DNA of 64,000 bases, taken from the NCBI GenBank assembly GCA_905214345.1, contig CAJMLV010000001.1:62001-126000 (forward strand), read 5' to 3'. The position numbers and the translations under genes are program-made. This stretch comes from an uncultured bacterium (lineage in GTDB: Bacteria; Bacillota; Clostridia; Oscillospirales; Ruminococcaceae). This document shows positions 51,070 to 59,171 of this stretch, piece after piece. Position 1 is the stretch's first letter. Each line of letters opens with the position of its first letter. The notes under the pieces were generated by a model that was not told the origin of the DNA, searched no databases, and was given only the letters and a program-made list of their open reading frames with translations.

Positions 51070-51858
51070 TCAATGCCGTACAAAACCGCCCAGTTCACCG
51101 GAATCGGTCAGGTTCATGGCAAAGGCCTTGCTGCGCAAAGCGGCGTACAGTTCCGCCATGGTGGCCTGGTAATACGGCTCCAGGAACAGCAGCCCGATGC
51201 CCAAGGTCAGGATGCCCAGGATGTACCAGCCCAAAAAGGAAAGTCCCAGCACAAAGGTGTGCCATTTCTCGCCGTACATCATCTGGCGGCTCAGTTCCAT
51301 GGCGCGGCGGGTGCTCATATAGGGATTTTCCGCCAGCAGGTAGGGGACCATCAGGTAGCAGTAACTCCAGTAAATGCCGGGAATCAGAAACAGGAAGAAT
51401 CCGAGAAAGGTTTTTAAGGTGACCAGAAAACTGACCTTGACCACATTCAGATAAGGCGTGCGGAATACGGTGGTCGCGGTGCGCAGAGGGGCCGGACTCT
51501 GGCGGTTCTCCATGAAATACCGGTTGCGGCCCACGGTCAGCGGACCGGTGACAAAGGAGACCCACGCCATGGCGATGACGATGGAAATGAGGAGGATCGC
51601 CAGAAGGATGATCCACACGATGGTGGGCATCGCCCAAAGATCATTCAGCGTGATGCCTTGCTGGACGTTGCCTGTCCAGACCTGGCCATGCAGCGTGGTG
51701 TCGATGCGGTCTATGCCTTGTTCAAAATAATAGGTGACGTTGGTGGAATAACTGCCCACACCCACAATGGTCAGCAGCAGGCAGAGGGCAAAAGCGCGCC
51801 AGTATGTGGCGGACAATGCCAGTTTGGCGTTCTGCTTCAAAAGGGAACAAGTCCACAT
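51070..51858 (-). CDS. DUF975 family membrane protein
   Basis: A 262-residue protein with about five or six membrane helices. The layout, WRAFALCLLLTIVGVGS near the start, GPLTVGRNRYFMENR, FLFLIPGIYWSYCYLMVPYL, and AMELSRQMMYGEKWHTFVLG, is that of the DUF975 family, found widely in Firmicutes, whose role is unknown. AGGAGG lies about nine bases before the start. It stands alone between the tRNA-Ser and tRNA-Leu genes, without a clear terminator of its own; the tRNA-Ser promoter lies just beyond its 3' end. Confidence 0.85.
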   Translation of the reverse strand: MWTCSLLKQNAKLALSATYWRAFALCLLLTIVGVGSYSTNVTYYFEQGIDRIDTTLHGQVWTGNVQQGITLNDLWAMPTIVWIILLAILLISIVIAMAWVSFVTGPLTVGRNRYFMENRQSPAPLRTATTVFRTPYLNVVKVSFLVTLKTFLGFFLFLIPGIYWSYCYLMVPYLLAENPYMSTRRAMELSRQMMYGEKWHTFVLGLSFLGWYILGILTLGIGLLFLEPYYQATMAELYAALRSKAFAMNLTDSGELGGFVRH

Positions 51859-52026
51859 AAGAAAAGTCCTCCTGGGGGACAGCCCAAAAAGGGGCTGAAA
51901 ATTTTCTATATTATATCATGGAAAAGCCCGGAGGCCAACCCGTGTTTCTGTTTCGGATTTGTAAAAGTACGACCATTCGAAAAAAAGAGGCACAGAAAGA
52001 AAAATGCGATTTTTTTCAAAAAAGTG

Positions 52027-52055
52027 TTGACAAAGCGGCGGTGCCTGTGTATAAT
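52027..52055 (+). promoter_or_regulatory. Promoter of tRNA-Leu copy 1
   Basis: TTGACA, 17 bases, TATAAT. Confidence 0.95.
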
Positions 52056-52095
52056 AATATACGTCGCTCGGGAAACGGGCCGACAAACAGAATAT

Positions 52096-52182
52096 GCGGA
52101 TGTGGCGGAACTGGCAGACGCGCTAGATTCAGGTTCTAGTTCCCTTAAAAGAGTGTGGGTTCAAATCCCTTCATCCGCACCA
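52096..52182 (+). tRNA. tRNA-Leu (anticodon CAG), copy 1
   Basis: An 87-base class II tRNA including encoded CCA. Acceptor GCGGATG pairs with CATCCGC, anticodon stem CTAGA/TCTAG encloses TTCAGGT, giving CAG for the CTG codon, which is the dominant leucine codon in this window. The long variable arm is typical for leucine. Confidence 0.97.
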
Positions 52183-52217
52183 AAATCCCGGACGCAGCAG
52201 CGTTCGGGATTTTCTTT
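52183..52217 (+). terminator. Terminator of tRNA-Leu copy 1
   Basis: AAATCCCGGACGC / GCGTTCGGGATTT followed by TCTTTTG. Confidence 0.87.
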
Positions 52218-52279
52218 TGTTTGCTTTTCTGCCGGGGAAAAATATCGAAAATTTATGCAAGAAGGTTTTCACAAAAGTG

Positions 52280-52308
52280 TTGACAAAACCTGGAATAGTG
52301 TGTATAAT
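52280..52308 (+). promoter_or_regulatory. Promoter of tRNA-Leu copy 2
   Basis: TTGACA, 17 bases, TATAAT. Confidence 0.95.
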
Positions 52309-52348
52309 AACACTTGTCGCCCGGGAAACCGGCTGACAAGCTAAATAT

Positions 52349-52435
52349 GCGGATGTGGCGGAACTGGCAGACGCGCTAGATTCAGGTTCTAGTTCCCTTA
52401 AAAGAGTGTGGGTTCAAATCCCTTCATCCGCACCA
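52349..52435 (+). tRNA. tRNA-Leu (anticodon CAG), copy 2
   Basis: Identical in sequence to copy 1 over all 87 bases, including the encoded CCA. Confidence 0.97.
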
Positions 52436-52471
52436 AAATCCCGAACGCGACAGCGTTCGGGATTTTCTTTT
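52436..52471 (+). terminator. Terminator of tRNA-Leu copy 2
   Basis: AAATCCCGAACGC / GCGTTCGGGATTT with a perfect stem, then TCTTTTG. Confidence 0.9.
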
Positions 52472-52523
52472 GCCTCCGCTTGGGCAGGTAAGGAAGATAC
52501 ACCCCAAAAGAAAGAAGGATACC

Positions 52524-53288
52524 ATGTCACCCACAAGAAAAATCTATGTGACCCGGCTGGCGGGTCGCTGCCTGATCCTGGCTCTGTGTGCCGCCATGTG
52601 CGTATACTGGCCGGGCGGGTTTGATGTGCTCAACGGCATGAACTTTTTCAAAACACTCTCGCCGCTGCATTTTTTGTGGGTCATCTGGGTGGGGGATATG
52701 ATCCTGCAGATCTTTCCCATCAAGAACAAGGTACCGCTTGGCTCCCAGAAACTGTTTGCCAGCCGTTTCCGTCCGATCCGGGAAAAAATCAATTATGAGG
52801 CCCTTAAAAGCTATATCGTTGCCACCACCAAGGCAGCGTACAAGGTATTTTTGATTTGGTGTGTGCTCATTGGCGCCATCGGCTTGCTGTATGCCTTCGG
52901 GTTCATCAACAAGATTGCCTTGTTCATGATCTCGGTGTTCTTTTATGTCTGCGATCTGATCTGTGTTCTGATCTGGTGCCCCTTCCGCCTGATCATGAAG
53001 AACCGCTGCTGCACTACCTGCCGCATTTTTAACTGGGACCATCTGATGATGTTCTCGCCGCTGATTTTTATGGGCGGATTTTTTGCGGTATCGCTGGTGG
53101 TGCTTTCGGTGGCGGCCTGGCTGGTGTGGGAACTGTGCGTAATGATGTACCCGGAACGCTTCTGGGACCACTCCAACGCGGCCCTGCAGTGCTCTCAGTG
53201 CACCGATAAGCTCTGCACCCAGTATTGCCAGAAACTGCGGTCCGAAAGCAGGGACAACCGCAACAGCCGGGACGGCACGGCGGCCTGA
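52524..53288 (+). CDS. Conserved membrane protein with cysteine-rich C-terminal tail
   Basis: A 254-residue protein with about six hydrophobic helices (GRCLILALCAAMCVYW, PLHFLWVIWVGDMILQIF, VFLIWCVLIGAIGLLYAF, IALFMISVFFYVCDLICVLI and two more) and a cytoplasmic CTTCRIFNWDH loop. The soluble tail carries CSQCTDKLCTQYC, a cysteine pattern that could bind zinc or an iron-sulfur cluster. I do not recognise a named family. AGAAGGA places the ATG at 52524. It is separated from the tRNA-Leu terminator by about 50 bases; no promoter is obvious, so readthrough may serve it. Confidence 0.7.
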   Translation: MSPTRKIYVTRLAGRCLILALCAAMCVYWPGGFDVLNGMNFFKTLSPLHFLWVIWVGDMILQIFPIKNKVPLGSQKLFASRFRPIREKINYEALKSYIVATTKAAYKVFLIWCVLIGAIGLLYAFGFINKIALFMISVFFYVCDLICVLIWCPFRLIMKNRCCTTCRIFNWDHLMMFSPLIFMGGFFAVSLVVLSVAAWLVWELCVMMYPERFWDHSNAALQCSQCTDKLCTQYCQKLRSESRDNRNSRDGTAA

Positions 53289-53315
53289 ACCCGGAATGAA
53301 GAATAGGGAAAAACA

Positions 53316-53357
53316 AAACAGCACCGAAATCTCTTGACGAGGTTCCGGTGCTGTTTT
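53316..53357. terminator. Terminator between convergent membrane protein genes
   Basis: AACAGCACCG / CGGTGCTGTT with a partly paired 22-base loop and T runs on both strands. Confidence 0.88.
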
Positions 53358-53363
53358 TCAATA

Positions 53364-54797
53364 TCAGTCGCCGCTTTCGGCGGCAGCGGCCTCTCCGGCG
53401 GCATAGGCTTCGTTCATGTGCCCCGGGAAAGGATAGGTGCGGGTCTCGGTGGCAGTGATTCCGCCTACGCCGTACCAGCGGGCACGGCACAGACCGATGG
53501 AATCTTCGCTGGTTTCCCGGATGTCCGGCAGGCCGTAAGCCGCGCACCAGTGGGTGTAAGGCTCGATCGCATAGCTGACCAGTTCCGCCTGGGGGGCGTC
53601 TTCTCCCAGGGCGGCAGCGTCGGCGCGCAGGACGGCATCCCGGGTCTGGTACATCACATAATAGCTGGCAATGTCGTACCCGGCTTCCGCTGCGTGGATG
53701 GTGCATACAAGCCCTGCGCAGGCGGCGCCGCAGACCAAGGCCTTGCGCACCGTCGGCCCGGTAAGCTGTACCAGACAGGCGGCGCAGGCGGCCGTGAGCA
53801 GGGTAAAGGGACCGTGGGTGGAACGCTCATAGTAGTCGGGGCTCAGAAGCATAGCGAAGTTGGCACCAAGGCCTCCCACCAGCAGAATCACCGGCCAGAC
53901 CAGAGCGTCATAGCCGCCGCCCAGCGCTTTGTACTGGTAACACAGCAGAACAAACAGAATCACAAAGAGGAACAAAAGAGGCAAAGCGTAGTCTTTCAGC
54001 ATGTTCAGGCAGTTGAAAAAACGTACCGCATACCGGGTCAGGAGAGACTCGTAATCCCCGTATACTGAAGCCCGGTTGTAGTTGCCCCGGGCCGCAATGA
54101 GAATGACGAATCCCGCCAGCGACCCGCCCAGCCCTGTCCACATCCATACCGGAATCTTCCAATGGCGCAAACCCAGCACAGCCATGCAGAGTACCAGGCA
54201 GACCAGCATGCCGGCGCTGGTGTTTTCGCTGAGCCAGCCTGCCAGCAGTCCGCCCAGAGCCATGCCGACGGCCCAGCGCTTGCCGCCCGTAAAGGGCCGC
54301 TGCAGGTAGTACCGCCAGGGCAACAGATAGGCAAGGCAGCCAAGGCTGGCCCACAGATAGTTGCAGGCGCCGCACATCCAAAGATTCGTCTGACCAAATG
54401 CGGGGCTGATCTCCCACATGGCGGCCAGAATCAGGGCAAAGGCGGCCAGATCGTACCGTCCGGTGCGCCGTCCGTTGGCCAGGCGGTAGATGACCAGTGC
54501 CAGGCCGACGTATGCGGCGGCATTGCACAGGTTGAACAGAGTCTTGGGGAACATGGTGAACCCCTGAGCGAAGAATTTCACCACCACCCGGCCGCTCCAT
54601 TCGTAATAATGGTAGGCCAGACTTTGCAGCAGCTGGGGCAGGCTTTGCAGCCGCAATCCGGTATCAAAGGCATACGCGAAGGTGAAGTCGTCCGCAATGT
54701 AGGGGGTCAGACAGTTGAGCAGAAACATCCATAAGAAGACCACCGCCGCCATGGCGGTAAAGGCTCTTTTTTGGAGGGCAGAGGGGATGCGTTGCAT
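53364..54797 (-). CDS. DUF6056-like polytopic membrane protein
   Basis: A 477-residue protein with about eleven membrane helices. The first extracytoplasmic loop reads LTPYIADDFTFAYAFDTGLR and continues with YHYYEWSGRVVVKFFAQGFT. Such an acidic loop (DDF) followed by WSGR is the mark of the DUF6056/DUF3329-type family, proposed to act on surface polysaccharide, possibly as GT-C-like transferases. This is family recall, not proof. The ATG at 54797 has AGGAGG nine bases upstream; the open frame extends to 54893 but crosses a terminator hairpin. That hairpin lies between its promoter and start. Confidence 0.72.
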   Translation of the reverse strand: MQRIPSALQKRAFTAMAAVVFLWMFLLNCLTPYIADDFTFAYAFDTGLRLQSLPQLLQSLAYHYYEWSGRVVVKFFAQGFTMFPKTLFNLCNAAAYVGLALVIYRLANGRRTGRYDLAAFALILAAMWEISPAFGQTNLWMCGACNYLWASLGCLAYLLPWRYYLQRPFTGGKRWAVGMALGGLLAGWLSENTSAGMLVCLVLCMAVLGLRHWKIPVWMWTGLGGSLAGFVILIAARGNYNRASVYGDYESLLTRYAVRFFNCLNMLKDYALPLLFLFVILFVLLCYQYKALGGGYDALVWPVILLVGGLGANFAMLLSPDYYERSTHGPFTLLTAACAACLVQLTGPTVRKALVCGAACAGLVCTIHAAEAGYDIASYYVMYQTRDAVLRADAAALGEDAPQAELVSYAIEPYTHWCAAYGLPDIRETSEDSIGLCRARWYGVGGITATETRTYPFPGHMNEAYAAGEAAAAESGD

Positions 54798-54846
54798 AGG
54801 CAGGGGCCTCCTGAAAAATGGGTTGAGATACGAAGGGCGCCGGGCC

Positions 54847-54883
54847 AAAAAAGAAAGACCATTGCCGGGCCGCAATGATCTTT
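54847..54883 (-). terminator. Terminator hairpin inside the leader of the 53364-54797 gene
   Basis: Minus strand AAAGATCATTG / CAATGGTCTTT (one G-T pair) with a nine-base loop, then CTTTTTT. It lies 50 bases before the start codon and after the only promoter seen. Confidence 0.85.
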
Positions 54884-54940
54884 GCACAGACAAGCCGGGG
54901 AACGCGTCGCCCGGCCGGGCACGCGCCGCCGTTTAACTGT

Positions 54941-54969
54941 ATCTTACTACAACGAAGGTGTTTTTTCAA
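54941..54969 (-). promoter_or_regulatory. Promoter on the minus strand for the 53364-54797 gene
   Basis: TTGAAA, 17 bases, TAAGAT. Transcription would start near 54934, giving a 90-base transcript if stopped at the hairpin. Confidence 0.75.
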
Positions 54970-54987
54970 GGCGATGGGAATTTCCTC

Positions 54988-55016
54988 TTGCCAGACGCCA
55001 AAAAATATGGTATCAT
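54988..55016 (+). promoter_or_regulatory. Promoter of the cation diffusion facilitator gene
   Basis: TTGCCA, 17 bases, TATCAT. The leader to the start codon is about 257 bases. Confidence 0.8.
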
Positions 55017-55022
55017 GGCTGA

Positions 55023-55279
55023 AACTCTTTGCACTGCATTACATCCTTGCCAAAAGGATGCGAAATCAACAGTACAAACTGAGCAGGCGATGCCCCGGAC
55101 AGGGGTGTGGGGCCGGGCCGCGGCAGCGGCAGCAGATGTGAACGACGGCATCTGTGGGACAGTTGTATGTTCCACGGGTGCCTTATTTTATTTTCCGGCG
55201 GAACAGTATCTCAAAAAAGGAGTGCGCATAAGAGAATACATCACGGCCGCGCAAGCGGCCCGCACAGGAGGCTTCTTTT
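55023..55279 (+). promoter_or_regulatory. Long structured leader, candidate metal-sensing riboswitch
   Basis: This 257-base leader has no open frame with a ribosome site. Pairings visible: AACTG (55078-55082) with CAGTT (55160-55164), GATGCC with GGCATC enclosing a GC-rich multi-hairpin region including GCCGC-GGCA-GCGGC, and competing CAGATG/CATCTG and GTGGGACA/TGTTCCAC (55155-55174) stems. The stretch GAGCAGG...GGACAGGGG...GGCAGC...GGGACAG recalls the junction style of the NiCo riboswitch, which controls CDF exporters, but I cannot confirm a match. A GNRA-capped stem lies at 55245-55260 just before the AGGAGG site. Confidence 0.45.
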
Positions 55280-56179
55280 ATGTCAAACCGCGCAACCCCT
55301 CGTTCCCTGGATGAAAACGCCGTCATCCGCCGCCTTTCTCTGGTCAGTCTGATCGGCAACGCCCTGCTTTCCGGCTTCAAACTGCTGGCCGGCGTGTGGG
55401 GGCATTCCGGGGCCATGATCTCCGACGCCATCCATTCTTTTTCGGATGTGCTCACCACCTTCATTGCCTGGTTCGGCGTCAAGGTATCCCGCCGCGCCGC
55501 TGATGCGTCCCACCCATACGGCCATGAGCGGCTGGAATGTGTGGCATCCCTGTTTCTGGGGATCGTGCTCATGGGCACCGGCATCGGGGTGGGACGTGCC
55601 GGGCTGGAAACCATCTTCTCCGGCCAGTATGAAACCATCACCCCGCCGGGGGCCATCGCCCTGGTGGCGGCGGTGCTTTCCATCGTTTCCAAGGAGGCCA
55701 TGTATTGGTACACCCGCTATTATGCCAAGCTGATTCATTCGGATGCCTTCATGGCAGATGCCTGGCATCATCGCTCGGATGCGTTCTCCTCCATCGGTTC
55801 GCTGATCGGTATCGGGGGTGCAATGCTGGGCTTCCCGGTGATGGACTCGGTGGCCAGTGTGGTGATCTGCGTGTTCATCCTCAAGGTGGCCTACGACATC
55901 CTGAAAGACGCTGTGGTCAAGATGCTGGATACCTCCTGCGGGGAACAGTACGAAGCGGAACTCCAGAAGTTTGTCAGCGAGCAGAAGGACGTGGTTTGTG
56001 TGGATACCCTCCATTCCCGCATGTTCGGCAGCAAGGTGTATGTAGACCTGGAAATCGAGGTGGACGGCAGCAAGACGCTGCAGGAAGCCCACGACGTGGC
56101 AGAGAGTGTGCATACCGAACTGGAACACCGCTTCCCCGACATCAAGCATGTGATGGTCCATCTGAACCCGGCGGAATAA
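55280..56179 (+). CDS. Cation diffusion facilitator (divalent metal efflux protein)
   Basis: A 299-residue transporter with six membrane helices and a C-terminal ferredoxin-like cytoplasmic domain (from about residue 205). The metal-binding residues typical of helices II and V are in SDAIHSFSDV and ADAWHHRSDAFSS (HxxxD). It exports a divalent metal such as Mn, Fe, Zn, Co or Ni by proton exchange; the D...HxxxD motif cannot fix which. AGGAGG is about eight bases before the ATG. The 257-base leader upstream is unusually long for this genome, suggesting metal-responsive control at the RNA level. Confidence 0.9.
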   Translation: MSNRATPRSLDENAVIRRLSLVSLIGNALLSGFKLLAGVWGHSGAMISDAIHSFSDVLTTFIAWFGVKVSRRAADASHPYGHERLECVASLFLGIVLMGTGIGVGRAGLETIFSGQYETITPPGAIALVAAVLSIVSKEAMYWYTRYYAKLIHSDAFMADAWHHRSDAFSSIGSLIGIGGAMLGFPVMDSVASVVICVFILKVAYDILKDAVVKMLDTSCGEQYEAELQKFVSEQKDVVCVDTLHSRMFGSKVYVDLEIEVDGSKTLQEAHDVAESVHTELEHRFPDIKHVMVHLNPAE

Positions 56180-56185
56180 ACAACC

Positions 56186-56241
56186 AAAAATAACAGCAGG
56201 CGCCTGCACGGAATGTTTCGTGAGGTGCCTGCTGTTTCTTT
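56186..56241. terminator. Bidirectional terminator
   Basis: AACAGCAGGCGCCT / AGGTGCCTGCTGTT with a 17-base loop; T runs on both strands. Shared by the metal exporter and the sensor kinase. Confidence 0.9.
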
Positions 56242-56247
56242 TGGGGG

Positions 56248-58809
56248 TTAAGTGGCGGAATCTCCGGCCGGTGCGGCACCGGCGGTCAGCCGGGCCAGGG
56301 TACGGCACAGATGGGTGAAGTCGATGGGTTTGGACACATGGGCGTTCATCCCGGCGGCAGCTGTGGCGGCGATGTCCTCCGCAAAAGCGTTGGCCGTCAC
56401 CGCAATGATGGGCACAGTCCCGGCATCGGGGCGCTCCAGGGCCCGGATGCGGCGGGCGGCCTCGCAGCCGTCCATCTCCGGCATCTGCATGTCCAGCAGC
56501 ACCGCGTCAAACCGGAACGGTTCACTCTTTTCAAATTGCTCCAAAGCCTGAAGTCCGGTCCACGCCTGGGTCACCTCCACACCATGCATCTGCAGCAGTT
56601 CGGTGGTGATCTCCATGTTGACTTCGTTGTCCTCCGCCAGCAGGATGCGGCGGCCTTCCAGTGTATAATTCTCGGGGGCGGGGGCTGCTTCGGCAGGGGC
56701 GTCCGAACCGGCGATCACCGCAAAGGGAAGCACCAGGGTGAAAGTGGTGCCCTTGCCTTGTTCACTTTCCACATGCAGTTCGCCGTTCATCTGGCTGACC
56801 AGATTTTTGGTGATGGACATGCCCAAGCCGGTGCCGATGCTCTGCTTGGCGGTAAAGCGCATCTCCCGGCTGTACGGTTCAAACAGGTGGGGCAGGAAAT
56901 CCGAAGACATGCCGATGCCGGTGTCCGCCACCACGATCTTGTACTTGGCAAAATCGCCTTTGTCGATCTGGGTCACATGCAGCCGGATGGTGCCGCCTTC
57001 GGGGGTAAACTTGAAGGCGTTGGAAAGAAGGTTGTTCAGGATCTGGTTGATACGGGAAGGGTCACCCAGCAGCCGGGTGGCGTTCAGTTCCAGCTTTACA
57101 TCCAGGGTCTTGTGCTGGGTCTGGGCCTGGAACCGGAAAGACTCCAGACATTCCTCCACACATTCCCGCAGATCGAATTCCCGGTTGTTCAGCATGACCT
57201 TGCCCTGTTCCATGCGGGAAATATCCAGAATATCGTTGATCAGGTTCAGCAGCTGGCGGCTGGCGTTGTTGATCTTGCGCAGGCAGTCTTTCAGCCGGTC
57301 CACATCCTCGTACTGGGCGGACAGTTCACTCAGGCCCACAATGGCGTTCAGCGGGGTGCGCATGTCATGGGACATGCTGCTGAAAAATGCCTGCTTGGCG
57401 GTCTCGTTGCGGCGGGCCAGTTCCAGGGCATCTTCCAGCACCCGGCGTTCTTCCATCTGGCGCTGCCGCTCCTGACCGATCTCCCGGAAACACAGGACGA
57501 CCTCTTCGGGGGCCAGGGTCTCGTCAAACAGGACCCGCACATTGACCCAGCGGTATTCGTTGCCGAACCGGCGCTGGAAATCGCCGCCGAAATCCGCTGT
57601 GTGGGTTTCCACCAGATGGCGGATATTTTCCAGCGAGAAGCTCTGTCGGAACTCGGTATACGCGCCCGGCTCCATCACTTCCTTTACCACCTGCATCAGG
57701 TCGGCATAGTTGCCTTTCTCCGGCAGATGCCCCTGTACAGGCGGGGCGCTCTTGATCATCTCATAGGTGCCGTCGGCACAGTCCACCCGGTACAGGGCGT
57801 AGTAGGAATTGCCCAGAACCTGTACTGTTTCGTTGGCGCGGCCGATGCGGTCGTTGTACCTTTTCTCCCGCCAGATGGTCACCGCCAGCACCAGCAGCGA
57901 GATGACCAGGATCAGCATGGACACGCTGCCGAAGGGGCGCAGATCGCCCAGGATGCTTTCATAAGGGACCGTTACGATGGAATACCAGCCGTTGTCCATC
58001 TGGTTGTAATAGACACCGCGGCGGTTGCCGTCCAGGTCGGTGATGTATTCGTTGAATTCATCCAGCTCCCCGGCGGAAATCTTTTCCAGCAGGGTGTTGC
58101 AGTAAGCCTGCAGATCAGCATCCGGTAAGTCCAGCTCGGTGCGGGCATACAGCACCGAACCGGCGGCATCGCACAAGAAGAAGGAATCGGCATGGGCCAG
58201 GCTCAGCGGATCGGCCTGGAAATGGAAGTTCTCGGTGAAAATGTCAAATCCGAGTATCGCCTCGCCGTTGTTCACCGACTGTACCACCGAAATGGTGGGC
58301 TGGCCGCTGACAATATCGGTGTACAGCCCGGTAAACACCACCTCGCCGTCCGCTTCCACCGCCATGCGGTACCATTCCCGCTGGGTGGGGGCGTAGTCGG
58401 GGTCGATGTCAGTGGGGGAAAGTTCTGTGGTGGTCAGCATCTCACCGTCCAGCAGCAAAAACGGGCTGATGACCTGGTCGCCCAGCACACTGGTGACCCG
58501 GTCAAAATACATTTCTGCCGAAGCAAACAGCTCTTCGTTGGTGTAACCCTGGTTCAGCCGGTCCTGCAAAAAGGCGGTGCCGTAGCTGACCAGCGTCTGA
58601 TATACCGTCAGGTTGCTGCGGGCTTCCTCTGCATAACTGCGGGCCAGCGCGGACCCGGATTCCTGGGCGTTTTTCAAAAGCGAACGGCGGATCATCAAAA
58701 CGCCGAACAACACCAGGCAGACCAGCACGAAAAATGCCAGCAGGCTCAGGCGCATATCTCCCAGAACGCGGTGAATGTTGTTGTGGCTCTTGTTTTTCTT
58801 GTTCTTCAT
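56248..58809 (-). CDS. Hybrid sensor histidine kinase with receiver domain
   Basis: An 853-residue membrane sensor. Helices at about 21-41 and 292-312 flank an extracytoplasmic dCache-type domain (about 55-285). A PAS-like domain (330-450) follows, then HisKA with H481 in FFSSMSHDMRTPLNAI, HATPase_c (NNLLSNAFKFTPEGG, DTGIGM, GTGLGMSI) and a C-terminal receiver with D773 in VLLDMQMPEMDG. No output domain is present, so phosphate must pass to another protein. The start at 58809 has AAAGG nine bases upstream; the frame extends to 58851. It is divergent from a Crp/Fnr-type regulator. Confidence 0.93.
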   Translation of the reverse strand: MKNKKNKSHNNIHRVLGDMRLSLLAFFVLVCLVLFGVLMIRRSLLKNAQESGSALARSYAEEARSNLTVYQTLVSYGTAFLQDRLNQGYTNEELFASAEMYFDRVTSVLGDQVISPFLLLDGEMLTTTELSPTDIDPDYAPTQREWYRMAVEADGEVVFTGLYTDIVSGQPTISVVQSVNNGEAILGFDIFTENFHFQADPLSLAHADSFFLCDAAGSVLYARTELDLPDADLQAYCNTLLEKISAGELDEFNEYITDLDGNRRGVYYNQMDNGWYSIVTVPYESILGDLRPFGSVSMLILVISLLVLAVTIWREKRYNDRIGRANETVQVLGNSYYALYRVDCADGTYEMIKSAPPVQGHLPEKGNYADLMQVVKEVMEPGAYTEFRQSFSLENIRHLVETHTADFGGDFQRRFGNEYRWVNVRVLFDETLAPEEVVLCFREIGQERQRQMEERRVLEDALELARRNETAKQAFFSSMSHDMRTPLNAIVGLSELSAQYEDVDRLKDCLRKINNASRQLLNLINDILDISRMEQGKVMLNNREFDLRECVEECLESFRFQAQTQHKTLDVKLELNATRLLGDPSRINQILNNLLSNAFKFTPEGGTIRLHVTQIDKGDFAKYKIVVADTGIGMSSDFLPHLFEPYSREMRFTAKQSIGTGLGMSITKNLVSQMNGELHVESEQGKGTTFTLVLPFAVIAGSDAPAEAAPAPENYTLEGRRILLAEDNEVNMEITTELLQMHGVEVTQAWTGLQALEQFEKSEPFRFDAVLLDMQMPEMDGCEAARRIRALERPDAGTVPIIAVTANAFAEDIAATAAAGMNAHVSKPIDFTHLCRTLARLTAGAAPAGDSAT

Positions 58810-58882
58810 GGTGGGCAGCCTTTCCCTTTGTTTGCTGATAGCCCGCCGCATGACAGGGCATGTTCTTGCTCATTTTACCTAC

Positions 58883-58911
58883 ATTATAGTGCATTGCGGC
58901 CTTTGGGGCAA
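58883..58911 (-). promoter_or_regulatory. Promoter of the hybrid kinase
   Basis: Minus strand TTGCCC, 17 bases, TATAAT. Confidence 0.78.
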
Positions 58912-58970
58912 GACACCGATTTTGCGGGGAAAGTTCAGAATAATTTCGATAATGAAAATACGGATGATTA

Positions 58971-59000
58971 TTGACACATAATGGTGTTGCGCGGTATGAT
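58971..59000 (+). promoter_or_regulatory. Promoter of the Crp/Fnr-type regulator
   Basis: TTGACA, 18 bases, TATGAT. The leader is about 125 bases; the 322-bp gap between the divergent genes holds only these promoters and the short leader frame at 59115. Confidence 0.78.
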
Positions 59001-59114
59001 ATAAAATAACAAAATTGCGGATTGTTCGCTGTGTTTCTCATCCCTGTGGAAGACGGTGCGTGACCAGAGCGGCCGACTGTGCGAAGAAGGGCCGGCGCTT
59101 TGGCTGGAGGAAGG

Positions 59115-59171
59115 ATGTTTGAACTTATTCTATGGATGCAATGGAATTGTTTACCCGTCAGTTTGGTTTGA
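59115..59171 (+). CDS. Possible leader peptide overlapping the regulator gene
   Basis: An 18-codon frame starting at ATG 59115, four bases after GGAGG-AAGG, and ending at TGA inside the regulator gene. The regulator's own ATG has no ribosome site at a normal distance. The peptide would be hydrophobic and tryptophan-containing (MFELILWMQWNCLPVSLV). It may exist for translational coupling; there is no other support. Confidence 0.35.
   Translation: MFELILWMQWNCLPVSLV

Larger units (their letters stand above)
52027..52471 (+). repeat. Tandem duplication of a complete tRNA-Leu transcription unit (period 253 bp)
   Basis: Promoter (52027, 52280), tRNA (52096, 52349) and terminator (52183, 52436) recur at exactly 253 bp. 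The mature tRNAs are identical and the flanks have diverged by substitution while keeping their length, so the duplication is not recent but the tRNA is under selection or gene conversion. Confidence 0.93.

Noticed and set aside
52027..52471. A short direct repeat suggesting a CRISPR or insertion element
   Set aside because: The repeat is two copies of a tRNA unit; there are no spacers, transposase or terminal inverted repeats.
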